DNA of 64,000 nucleotides from NCBI GenBank assembly GCA_019973155.2, contig BPQB01000004.1, forward strand, positions 1,116,001 to 1,180,000, read 5' to 3'. Made by a program: the position numbers and the translations under genes. The stretch comes from Phanerochaete sordida. Taxonomy: Eukaryota > Basidiomycota > Agaricomycetes > Polyporales > Phanerochaetaceae. Positions 44,625 through 58,591 of the stretch are shown here, piece by piece. Position 1 is the first letter of the stretch. Every line of letters begins with the position of its first letter. A model generated the notes under the pieces. It was not told the origin of the DNA. It made no database searches and worked only from the letters and a program-made list of their open reading frames with translations.

Positions 44625-46264
44625 ATGCCGAGCACCCAGCCAGCATCCCCTGTCGACCTCCCGCCTCACCGCCCTGAACCTCTCAAGAGAAGCCACTCGG
44701 CCGCGTCGATACACTCGCTGCCTACTCCTCCGCCGACCCGCAAGCGAAAGCGGTCGCGTTCAACCCACTCTCGCGCCACCGACAGCGACCCCGAGATCGA
44801 TGACCTCGACGCGTCAGAGGAAGAAGAGGAGGTGCTCCGGCACAAGGCAGAGACGAAGGGCACCGCGCATGTTGGCGCCAAGAAGCGAAAGCTGCTTCAG
44901 GTCGACTTGATTGCGGCAGAGCTCAGCGGCAGAGCAGCGGAGGAGGACTTCTGGTCGCGCCCGTTCAACACGCTCTCAGGGAAGACTGAGGACAAGAGCG
45001 CGACATCAACAAAGGCAGGCCCCGCGTCGAGCACCCGCCAACGTTCAGAGTCGCCTCAGCGATCGCCGTCAGCATCGCCTCCCGCACGCCTTCTCAAGCG
45101 GAATCGTACCGGCTTGCTGTCTCCACCGCAGTCGAAGCGGAAGTCGGCAGCTCGTGTCAAACGGTTCGAAGTACCACCGCTGATCTTGGAGGAGCCAGAG
45201 GAGCAGGTTGAGGATGCTCCGAAGACGCCCACTCGCTTGCGCACACCACCACTCAGGGCTGCACCTGTTCCTCAAGCACCGAAGAAGGGCGGCCCAGAGC
45301 GCGATACCCCGAACAATCCATTCTTGGATAGCGACGAGAGCTCGGCTGTAACAGAGACTCCGGACGCAGAGAGCACAGTCGCGGGTCCAAGCTCGATCGC
45401 AGGGCCTCAGTTGGTCGAGAAGCCAACAGTCACTTACGTCTTGTACGTAACTCTTCGCATTGTCGCTGCGCATACCTTATTGTGCTTTCTAGCCGCGGCG
45501 TGCGCACGGAGTTCATCAATCCTCTGTATGATCCCGAGCACCCCGAGACGGGTGTCGATCCCAGCAGCGAGGCTCTTTCGAAGCTGCCCGTAGAGCACGA
45601 AGAGTTCGAGCCCTCCGAGCACATCCTCCCGAAACGGCTCTTCGCCGCGCCGAAGAAGGCCAGTCGGCGGCGTCGCGACGCGACGCCTCCGGGCGAGGCG
45701 AGCGAGAAGCTCACCGCGAAGAAGGCACGAGCCAAGGGCAAGGCGCCCGCGCCGAAACAGAAGAGCGAGTGGGACACCTCGGACGAGGAGGACAACGCCG
45801 CGCCCGAGCAGCCCGACGCGCTCGCACTCCCGCGTACGCCCCCGCCGCGCCGCAGCCCACGCATCGCGGGCAAGGCCAAGGCCAAGGACGCCGAGCTCCG
45901 CGCGACACCCCGCATACCCGAGAAGGACCGCAGCGACCCCGCGAAGCGGGCGTTCGGCGTGCACGACAAGCCTGCGGCGCCGGCCAAGGCGCGCGCCCCC
46001 GAGCCGGTCGTCGCGCGCGTCGCGGAGGTGCGGGAGGTGCGGACGGAGACGAGGGTCAAGGTCGTGCCGGCCACGCCGCGCCACCGCCCCGACGAGTCCG
46101 AGAGCGAGACGGTCGAGGAGGTGCACGAAGTCCGCGAGACGACGCACGTCAAGGTCGCGTCGCGCCACGTCGCCCGACCCGCGGCGCCCCGCGCGAAGGC
46201 GAGGTCGCCTCCGAAGGCCGCGCCCGTGCCCGTCGAGGATGCAGAGGAGAACCCCTTCCTGTGA
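44625..46264 (+). CDS. Basic, disordered nuclear-type protein of unknown function
   Basis: Two exons (44625-45442 and 45493-46264), about 529 residues. Most is Pro/Ser/Lys-rich and disordered, with nuclear-localisation-like clusters (PTRKRKRSRSTHSR, KKRKLLQ, SKRKSAARVKRF). The single ordered-looking segment spans the intron, VTYVFRGVRTEFINPLYDPE, and is followed by EHILPKRLFAAPKK. Short NPFLDSD and C-terminal ENPFL motifs recur. Many SP/TP sites suggest phospho-regulation. A chromatin or cell-cycle role is inference; no family is recognised. The ATG at 44625 is chosen because upstream in-frame codons look non-coding. Confidence 0.75.
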
Positions 46265-46897
46265 CCGCTCTTCGCGTGCCCTGCTTGCTCTTGAGCGCCG
46301 TCCCGCCGTCCCCGCCGTTCTGCGGACGCTGCCTCCTCTTGCTGCCGACCTGCGGTCGCCTTCCGTTCCTTTCACACCCGATATCTAGCGTAACACCCTA
46401 CACAATGCGACACCCTATACCACACATACCCGCCCTGCGACACCCCATCCATACACCCCGCCTTTGCTTCGATCTTTCCATGTCTTTCTTGCGTTCTTTG
46501 CTTTGTGCCCTCCCTTGCTTTGTCGTGTGTTCCGCCGCGTCAGGCTGCGGCGAGACGGTGACGACCGCTGTAACATGTCTTCATGTCGATGTAGATAGGC
46601 ATGCAGTATATACTTATGAACTGAACCTCAGGATGTATGTAGAAATCGAAGGCGATATATCAACGGCTCTTGCCGCCGGCTTTGACAACGAGACCTCCAT
46701 GCGACACGGGGCACACCCTGCCCGAGGGTGCTCGCGTCTCAACTCCAAACACACGGTAGATGTCTGCGAACAGCACAGTGTATATCCATCGCCTATTGTA
46801 CACTTTACTTTCTTTCCGTTCCTCCTTGTACAATTACTAGTCTTCACATCTATCGTGGTGCATGCGCTCAGCAGCGCGGACGTGCGGGCGGGGCAAG
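46265..46897. other. Convergent 3' flanks
   Basis: The tail region between the nuclear-type protein and glucose-6-phosphate isomerase. It contains C-rich imperfect repeats of GCGACACCC near 46400-46450. No gene is seen. Confidence 0.5.
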
Positions 46898-49218
<2,321 letters not shown>

Positions 49219-50152
49219 GCTGTGCGTTGGCGGTGGTGTTCGAGGGGATAGAGGAGGATAGAGGGGACGAGAGAGGAGAGGTGGTACGGTCCGGGCTTAT
49301 AAGCTGGGCAGGAGATCTGCTGGGCTGGATCTGGCCGGAAGGCTGATGTCACCGCGCTGTCACCGCGTCTCGACGCAGGCGCAGGCGCCCGAAGGGCAAG
49401 CACGGCTACCGAACGAAGCCGTCGCGTCGCGTCCGCCGCTCTCACGTCCCACCCTTGCCGATCCTTACCGTCCCCTGGGCTTTCACTTGCTTTTCCGCGG
49501 TACTCGCCAGGCTGCGAACAACTCGATTTCTCTGGCAATAGGACCCGGCGCAGGACAGTCGTGGCTGAGACGGCTTACGGGGCGCGACCCCAGTCGGACG
49601 TCTGTGTAAGCTAGCGTACCCCGCACGTGCCTCGTTGTCTGGTCGACATCCCCACAGAGGCCTGGGCTGAGTCAAGCGCAAGGTCCGTACCACCACGCTG
49701 GTAGCGACCCATCGGCCGGCAGCCACGCTCGCGTCAGTCTTGCGCTTTGGGGAAACCATCCTGTTTGGCTCTGTATGCCAAAGCCTTTTGATCCTAACAC
49801 TACCAAACACCTCTCGAGCTTGCCGACCGCGTCGTCCCAGAGATCCATGGCACCCTGTCGAGTCAGTCCAGCCAAGGATGCAGTTTTTGATCTTGGATTC
49901 GACGGGACTGGAGGCTCGGATACGGTGACCTCTGCGACGCGTCTTCTGCTGGCTACACGTCTGAATCGAGCATAGGGATAGGGGCAGCGTCATGTTTCGT
50001 GACCGGGCATCTTGGCTCGATTCGGTGCGGACGTGACTTGACGCGTCGCCCGCGATCGCCCCCCGCGATGCTCCACTCCCTGCACTCTCTGAGCTCGTCG
50101 CCCCGGTCGTCGCCCTCGACGCCGACTCCAGCGAAGACTACCCCAGCGGACG
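49219..50152. other. Divergent promoter region
   Basis: The spacer between the isomerase start and the plus-strand unknown gene. Rich in short frames without support; it should hold both promoters. Confidence 0.5.
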
Positions 50153-52651
50153 ATGCTCAACGATCACGACGGCGACTGGCCATGGCTCTCCTACCACGCG
50201 CTCATTCACCACCATGACGTCCCCGACGGCGACTTCCTGCGGACTTGCATGGAAGAAGTCGAGCACAACCTTGCAAAGGCCTGCCCCCTGGTCACACAGA
50301 GTGTCGATGAATATCTCGAACGCGTCCTCAAAGTCGTTGTCTTCAGCTGGACGTGTTCGCTATTCAGTGTACGTTGTGCGATGACATACACCGCAAATTC
50401 CATACTGACACCATCACAGGTCGAGACTCTGCGGGACACCGATCTTGCGCATATATACAACGTGTCCCCAGAAGACATGCAGAACCTCACTCAGGCTTTA
50501 GATGCCAACCGGAAAGCTATCCACGGCGCAGTCGTGCTCAGGCTGGTTCCTCGCATCGTGCGATACTCTGCAGAAGACAAAGCCGGTCCATCCTCAGAGA
50601 CTGCGCAAGAACGCGATGCGCGGAGACTATATGCACAAGTCGCTGCAGAACGCGACGCACGGAGACTCTATGCACAAGTCGCTGCAAAGGACGATATCGA
50701 GAACCAACCGGCGACGATAGCGAGCGACCGGAAGAGTGATAGTGAGTCTTCACTCACATGGGGTACTGCATATATGCTCACCTCCCATAAGCCTCTGACC
50801 GTGTCACTTCCCCAGCATCCCGTAAAGCCAAGCAACGACCAGGGCGCAAGCAGAGCACTCTGCGAGCACCGAAGCCGACTGGTCCCCAGGTTCAGCCTAA
50901 GACCCGTGAGTTGTGTTACGCTCGCGACCAGCTCGCCATACCACTAACACTTCTTATCTATAGCGAAGCAACGCATACAGCCGAAGAGACTCGCAGGATC
51001 GCGCATTGCAAACACAGCATCTCAACCGGGTACGTCCATAAGACTTTGTCCGAGATAAGTACGCCCTTCAACTTCATTTACAGACACCCCGCACGAACGT
51101 AAATACCGCGCTTCTCGACACACTTGCACAATCACGACAGCCCGCCTCCGTGAGAGTGCGGCTCTTCTCGCACAGACCGCATATCCCACTACATCACCCT
51201 ACTCCGGCAGCAGAACCAGCCTCAATCGGTTCTGGCAAGCAGTACTCGCCCCGGCTCCGCCCAGTTCGCCGTCAATCGCAATATCGGGCGGTCACGCGGA
51301 GTCGTTCTCACGCACAAGGGACATGCCGCAGGCGGCAGGCGATGGCCACGACGGTATCAGGGCCAACCCTGCGAACGAAGTGTGCACCGTACCGTCACCC
51401 ACTAGCAAGAGTGCCAGTGTAGTACGGGTGATGCATGTGGATGCACCTGCAGCTGCAGCTACGTCCGCGCAAGAGGACGACGCGTCTCCGCCAATGCATA
51501 CAGGTGATGGGCGACGACAAAACGAGGTCGAGGCAGCGCAAGAAGCTTCAGCACTGCTGCCTTTGCTTCCGGCTCTCCGTCGCTCGCCTGAGGACAACCT
51601 GCCGACGAACATTAGCTCTCCAACCGACCGACCGCACTCGGGGAGAGACGGGTCGCGTCCTGAACATCCCCAATCTCCCGCTGAAAGTCGGCCATCTGAT
51701 GCACCGAAGAACTCTCAGGTCGGCTCGCCGAAGCATACAAGCGTTCCGACCATTCTTCCCAGTTCCCACAGCCCACGAGGGTTCGAGGCCGGTGCGCCCA
51801 TAAGCCGCTCATCGAGCAGTGACAGCGTCGAGCGCAGGCTCGCCGTCACGGACGATGGAGTGTCGGCCGCATGCGCTCTGCCCGACGCGCCGACATCGGC
51901 GTTGCATTCGTCCGGTCCTTTGTCTGACCATGGGTCATCGTCGCTTCCTGAGCCTACCAACACTGCTGGGCCCCTCATATGCCCAGAGAGCGTGCCCTCA
52001 AAGAGATCGGCACCCGATGTCGCCGCTCAGCCGCTACCTCCACCTCACGCGATCGTTCAGCTACCACCGCCACCTTCACATCCGGCACCCATACCAGCAG
52101 CGAAGTATCACGGAACGGCGCAGCAGAGCCGTCCATCGATCGGCCCCTCCTCATATCCGTTCTCGCACCCGTTGGTCCCACTGCCGCCAGCCCGGCCCCA
52201 GCCCGCCTCGCGCCCTCTCCAACGTGCACCTGCGCCCTACACCTCGGTGCCCCGACCGCTTCCACGCGCACCCGAGCCCACGCCCCCGGCGCCCACGCCG
52301 GCCCCGCTGCTCCTGCACGACCTGCTCACGCGGCTCGACAGCATCGCGGACGTCGAGCTGCGCCTGCGCGTGTGGGCGCTCGACACCGCGCTGCGCTTCC
52401 TCGCGAACTTCGAGCACACCTTCCCGCCGACGTACGCCGCGCCGCCGCACGCGTTCCGCCCCGGCGCGCGCGCGTACGCCGACGCGGGCCGCGACCCCGA
52501 CGTGCAGGCGTACTGCCGCCAGATGCGCGCCGCGCTCCTCGGCGACGTGCGCCGCGCGGAGGGCGCCGTGCTCGAGTACCTCCGCGTCCGCGAGGCCGTG
52601 GGGCGCGGCGCCGCGGCGTGTGTCGTGGCGGTGCCCGCCGAGCGTGCGTGA
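50153..52651 (+). CDS. Hypothetical protein with N- and C-terminal ordered parts
   Basis: Several exons. The first (ATG 50153) encodes MLNDHDGDWPWLSYHALIHH and a helical segment (FLRTCMEEVEHNLAKACPLV). It splices near 50368-50420 to VETLRDTDLAHIYNVSPEDM. A 13-residue unit ERDARRLYAQVAA is repeated twice in tandem. Introns near 50740-50815, 50905-50963, 51028-51083 and perhaps 51100-51150 lead into a long Pro/Ser-rich exon. The C-terminus is ordered and helical: LHDLLTRLDSIADVELRLRV, ALRFLANFEHTFPP and QAYCRQMRAALLGDVRRAEG. No known domain is recognised; middle exon borders are uncertain. Function is unknown. Confidence 0.6.
50609..50686 (+). repeat. 39-nt tandem coding duplication
   Basis: 50609-50647 and 50648-50686 both encode ERDARRLYAQVAA. 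The copies differ at three bases (GAT/GAC, GCG/GCA, CTA/CTC), all synonymous. Confidence 0.85.
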
Positions 52652-53114
52652 CGTGGCTCGCTGCCATGGTTTGTTTCACGTCATGCCGCTTTCATGATTC
52701 TTGTATAGTAGCTCAACGGAAGTCTTGGACACCCTGGATGTATTTAATTTCGCGCTTTTCTTCACACCTCTGCTTTCATTCATCTGCCCTGCATGCACGC
52801 GTCGGCGGACCATACTGCATCATTCCAACATCATTCTCAATGAAGTCACTGTTTGCGTAACCTCGCGTCACTCTTTATGACCATCCTTCTCCACAGGGCT
52901 GGGGGGCGTGTGCATGTATTATGAGCCTTTTAGTACGGTAACGGTTGGGCGTGCTGCCCGTGAGGAGCTGTATACAACAAATTGCGTAATGCAGAAAGTC
53001 TGAGGAAAGTCTAGATATCTTACAGACAGATGGAACAGATAACGGTGTGTCGAAACACAAAGTACGTCGAGGACAAAGTCAACAGCATGTATGATACGGG
53101 GTGGAAAGAGCGGG
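52652..53114. other. Convergent 3' flanks
   Basis: Non-coding tail between two convergent genes; nothing recognised. Confidence 0.5.
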
Positions 53115-56100
53115 TTACGACAGGTGCGGCGAAGGCATCTGCGACGGTGCCTGCGAGGGTCCTTGCGAGAGTCCAGGAACAGAAGAACTGTACTGAGAGC
53201 GTTCGGACTCGAACGAGTTGCGACGCGTGCGCTCGGGCGTGCTCGCCACAGTGGGTATGCTGGACGTGCTGTACATCCGGTTGTTGACGAGCTGTCGCGC
53301 ACGAGAGTCAGCCATGCACACGACCACGCAGAAGCTGAAAGGACTCACCCCGCCTATCGGTCTAGAATAGTCGATGTCATCGCGCAAACTGATCGCTGCC
53401 GAGCTGCGCATGCCCGGGTTGTCCAGCTGCGAGCCCAGCGTCGGGTCGAGCAGACCCTCGGGTATATGCTGGCTCGAGCGCTCCGTGAGCGCGGGCGATG
53501 GCATGCCGCCGCCTGCGAGCGGGCCAAGGCCGGGCCACACGGGCGTGCCTGCGGGCACGCCGTCCTCGGGGATCGCGCCGTACTGTTCGAACATGGTAGG
53601 CGGGAGCGTACCGAGTGTCGGCGACTGCGTTCGGAAGATGGACGAGAGGCTCGCGCTGCTCGGCCCCTGGCGCGTGATCGTCGGGAGGGTGCTGTATGGT
53701 GACTCCGTCGCTGGCCGGGGCGAGCCGAACTGCGCGGTCATGGCGTTGTTGAGCAGGACCTGCGAGGTCATGGAGGCGCGTTGCGAGGCCAGCGACGTCC
53801 GCTGCGAGGCCGTCGAGGAGCCCGAGCCGCTGCGCGGACGCCCGCCACGCACCCAGTTCAACGGTCGCCCGAGGAAGGTTCCGCTGTATTTTCGCTGGGG
53901 ATTTCTGGGCTGTTTGTCCTCGACCGGTCCACGGTACGCTGTTGGCGGGGCCTGTATCTGGGTTGGCAGCAAGCTAGAAGGACCGGGAGATGTTCGTCCG
54001 TCAGCCATGCGGTGGCCGATACTGGAACTTGACGCGCCGTGCCCAACAGAGGACAGTGGGTGCCCGTGGCCGCTCGATGACGCAGCGTGTCCGTGTGCAG
54101 AGCTGGAATGTCCGTGAGCGGAAGACCCGGCGTAGGCAAGTTCGTCCATGGAGAGTCGACTGGCGCTACGACTTGTCCCTTGCAAGGCAGGATAGCTCGC
54201 AGACCGCGGTGAGCTCGCCATCATGAGATGCTCGGCATCTGACCCACTCGAATCCGCGAACGGGTCACTGCCATCGTGGCCGACAGAGGACGACGGCCCA
54301 TGTACAGGTGACAGCGAGTCATCGGTAGGGCTGGCCCCGAGGTCGACGGCGTACGGGAGGTCTTTCCCTCCGAGCCATGCCGCGGGCTCGGGACCAAAGC
54401 TCGCATGAAGCAAGTCTGCGGATTGCGGTGAGATGGGAGAAGACAAGTGGTGGTATTCCGATGATGAGCCATGCGGAGAGGACCGGTCGTCACTGGACCG
54501 CTGACCGGCACCCGCGAGAGTCAAGTGGGTGCTGTTGCTTCTGCGAGCGCGGGCATTGGCAGCAGCGTCGTCGGGATGTTCGAACGGATTGTTGAGGAGC
54601 GTACCGAACGACGCAGAGCCCCTGCTTGCAATGGTCGCAGCCCCAGCGTGCTGCTCGGTCATTGGGCTGCTCCACCGTGTAGCATAGTCGTCGCCATCCT
54701 CGTCCTCCAAAACCGCCGCCCTTCCACGCTCGCCGTTGGAGCCGAAGAAGTGCCCCGACCCTCCTAGCGCAGCCTCTTCCGCCTCCCGGACTCGTGTGTT
54801 GTGTTTCCGGCGAGCAATGCCGATCCAGACGCCAATCAACACCACGAATGCGATGACTCCGATGACAAGCCCACTGATCGCTCCGGGGTTATGTGCAAGG
54901 CTGGATGAGCAGGTCAATTGGCTAATATCTTCACATAGGATCATGGCACTTACGCATTATGGCTCGTTCCAGCATTTGGGATCAGCGTTCCGGTGGCAAC
55001 CGTGGTCGTGTACACTGTGGTGTGCCATGTTCCGCCGCTCGCGTACGACGATGTCACTGTGGTCGTAGTGGTAATCGTCGACGTATGGAAGTTGCCGGAC
55101 GGCAGGGACGATATCGTGGCGGAGTCGCTCGCACTCGCGAGACTGCCGCTGGTGACCGGAAAGAACGGCCGGGTCGTGAACGTTACACTCAAGAGCTCAC
55201 GAGACGACGACAACGACGTCAAGATAGGAGCACTGGCGGACGAACCATCCGAAGACGATACATGTGGACCGCGCGAAGCCCCCAAGCTCTGAGAACGCGT
55301 TGGGGAAGATCCCGAGATGGTAGGCGAGGAGCCAAAAGCGGAAGACGATGCGCCTGGCGACCCGGACGATAGCGACGACGGCCCACTGAGCGAGGACCCG
55401 AACGACGAGGACGACGAGGATGGCGCAGACGATGAGCTGATGCTCGACGGCGGGTGTAGCGACAGTATTGAGCCCGGGAGCGACACCAGACTCGATGACC
55501 CCACGGACACTGACGGCAGCGATGCCGGGATGCTCGGCGCTGACGTGATAGGAAGCGACGAGCTGCCAAACGACGCTAATGCACTGTCAGATGAGATAAC
55601 CGTCGGCGTCGAGAACGGAAGGGAGGTCGGAAGTGAGGGCATCGTAGGCACGGATATCGAGAATGGTAGCGACGACAGCGCGGTGAGGGATGTGAGCACC
55701 GGCGGAAGCGAGAGCGAGAGCGATACCGACACCGAGAGCGGAGCCGAGAACGACGTCGGCACGGAAAACGGGACGGAGAAGGTCGAGGGTACCGATACGG
55801 AGGGAAAGGTGATTTGGGGGAGGGACACCGATGTCATCAGGGACGGGGGTGGCGATGGTAGATCAGTTGAGACAGTGGGGAGTGAAAAGGAGGGAATCGA
55901 TGGAATTGAAGGCGTTGAGAGCGGCGGTGTCGTGGGCGCGGTCGTGGGCGAGGGTAGCGAGATAGCGGGCGAGGTCAATGTCGGTATCGACGGCAAGGAT
56001 AGCGAGAGGGAGATTGAGAGCGGAAGCGATATAGAGGGAAAAGTCATTAGTGATGATGTTGAGCTGAAGTCCGAGACAAAAGCAGATGAAGAGAATGGGT

Positions 56101-58591
56101 TGGATAAAGATGCGACTGAAGATGAAAGTGAGGTGGGAAGGAGCGAAGACGAGGCCCAAGAGGATGGTGGTACAAGCAGAGAAACGGTGGTGGACGGAGG
56201 AAGAGAAGAAGAAAAAGACAGAGGGGACGAGGGTGCTAGGAACGACAGCGAGGACACGGAAGTAGTCGCGCTAGATCCATGGGGCGGTCGCGAAGACAGA
56301 GAGTCAAGGGGGAGAGACGGTGACGTGAACGAAAGGGACGGTGTGGGCGCATGTGTAAATGTGGACCGAGATCCAGATCTCGATGTCGGTGATGGCGAAG
56401 CAGAAGACATATCCCCCGACATACTGCCGACCGAGAAACCAGAGCTCGCCAGCGAAGACCCATGCGCCAGCGCCGTCGACGAGAGCGACCTCGAACGAAC
56501 AGACGTCGGTGCCGGGATCGACGGAACACCCGGGTCGGCCGAAGACAATAATGAACTCGTCGTCCGGCTATTCTGTACACCAGACGACAGTGGAGAGGCC
56601 GTGGAGCTCTCCACGCTGGTGGCGGATGTAAACGAGACAGTGACAGGAACCCCAGAATGAGATGACAAAGTCCGCGCCGAGGAAGGACTAAACGACGAAG
56701 ATAGAATTGACCGATCCAAAATGCTTGTTGTGCCGAGACTACTTGAGGATGCGCTTGTTGTGGATTGCAAAGATACCGAGTCCCAAGTTGTGGAAGAAAA
56801 CGCCAAAGAAGAAGCAGACGAACCGTCTATAGGTTGCGAACTGGAACAGAAAAAGCAAGAAAGCAAAATTGGCACTCCATGCCAACCAAGAACAAAGGCA
56901 AAGCGAAAGAAGGCAGAGCGGGAGAAATGGACACTCACGTTGACCCTGACGAGAGACTACTGCTTGCTTGGAAGCTTGATGCGCTGACAGGCGTTGACGA
57001 GGCGCTCCGTGACCGGGGAAAAGACGCAGATACTGAGACAGAGAGAGACTCGCTAATGGAAGCAGAGATTGTAGTTGAGGATATGATAGACAGAGGAGTC
57101 GTGGGTGTAGAGAGATGTTCCGAGGGCGATGAGCTCGTTAAAGACGTGGATGATCGTGACGACGTAAGCGTAGAGGAACCCGAGGATGATAGGCTGGACG
57201 ATCCAAATGAGAGGGATGAGGAGCTTTGCGAGGACCTCGAACCAGATGAAGCAGAGACGGATGTTGCCGAGATTGTATTTGAGGATTGAGAGGCCGTACT
57301 CTGGCTAGAAGAGCTGGATGTAGATAGCGATACCGAGCGTGAGGCTTGCGAAGGTCCGGACGACCTGGAGGCGGAGCCTGAAGCGCTTGAACTGCTCTGT
57401 AAGCCACGAGTGTGCGACCGCGAACTTTGCGACACCGGAGTCGACTGTGAACTCGGCGGCGGCGTGGACGAGTCTCCACCGGACGTTACAGACACAGACG
57501 TCGAAGAACCATGACTTGAGGTCGAATCGCTGGTACTCGATGAATGGGATTCGGACGACGATGACGTGGTGCTGCTCTGTGACTGTGACATTGGAGGCGG
57601 CGTTGGTGGTCCAGGTCCGACGGAGCTGCGAGACGACGGCCCGCCGCCCGGCGAGGACTGAGAAGACGGCGGTTGAGATAGCGGTAAGCTCGACGAGCTG
57701 CTTTGCGAACTGGCCGACGTGGGCGGCGGCGTCGGGTCTCCAGGATCAGAGCTCTTTACAGAGGACGGGGGTGGCTGAGACGAATGTGAGGACTCTGAGA
57801 CCGGCGGCGGCTGCGTCGAGTGCGAGGTAGGGTCCTGCGAAGTCTGCGAGGAACTTGAACCCTGAGAAGATCGAGACGTCGGTTGCGACTGCGATGATTG
57901 GCTGCTGGGCGGCGGCGTGGGCGGATCCGGGCTATCTGTGCTCCGCGAAGCTACAGACGACGGGGGTGGTTGCGAAGGCGTGGTCGTTGACGAGGTGGAA
58001 GCGCTTGTTGACTGCGAGTGCGACGTCTGAGAGCCGGAGCTCGACGAAACTGACACGACAGATACACTGCTGGGTGGCGCTTGCGGCGTCGACGAAGACG
58101 TCGTCTGAGAGGCGTGCGAAGAAGGAGACGAGCTTGAGGTGGAGGATGTTGAGGATGAGGAGGACTGCGCAGCCGACGACGTGGAAGTCGTTGAAGACTG
58201 TTCCGTGCCCATTCAGGGACGATATTGACGGCCGAAGGACTCAGTACTCACCGTAGAACTCGACGAACCACTAGAGCTCGAGCTTCCCCCCGCGCTGCTG
58301 CTCGACGCATTCGAGCTTGGATTGAGCGGCGCGGCGCGTCGTGCCCGCCGGGGATCGAAGCCGAGCGTAGTCGAGAGCACTGGAGGTTGCGTTAATACGA
58401 TTGTCTTGCCGGCGGTACCTGTGGGCGTGGCTGCAGCGAGTGCGGGGAACCAGGCCATGCAAACGGCGAGAGCGATAGACGGCCATCGCGAAGGATTCCT
58501 GAGAGAAAAGCACAGCGAAAGTCAGTGCGGGTGATGCACGTCAAACAAACAAGGCTCATTACCGTCCCGCCGCTCGTTCGCGCGCGTCCAT
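53115..58591 (-). CDS. Giant Ser-rich mucin-like single-pass membrane protein
   Basis: Exon 1 (58591-58563) encodes MDARERAAG and splices in frame to RNPSRWPSIALAVCMAWFPA, a signal sequence. Later introns begin near 58251, 56938, 54955 and 53351. The extracellular part, more than 1,000 residues, is almost all Ser/Thr/Pro in low-complexity runs and would be heavily O-glycosylated. A single membrane helix follows, GAISGLVIGVIAFVVLIGVW, with a basic stop-transfer (IARRKHNTR). The cytosolic tail is about 450 residues, Ser-rich, ending QAPSQMPSPHLS. This architecture matches cell-wall stress sensors and signalling mucins (Mid2/Wsc/Msb2-like) by layout, not by a conserved domain. Total is about 1,750 residues. 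Confidence 0.75.

Noticed and set aside
55317..56660. 447-codon plus-strand open frame rich in Asp/Glu/Gly
   Set aside because: It is the exact antisense of the Ser-rich mucin ectodomain. TCN/AGY serine codons read as acidic and Gly codons on the other strand. The minus frame has a signal peptide, helix and splice sites.
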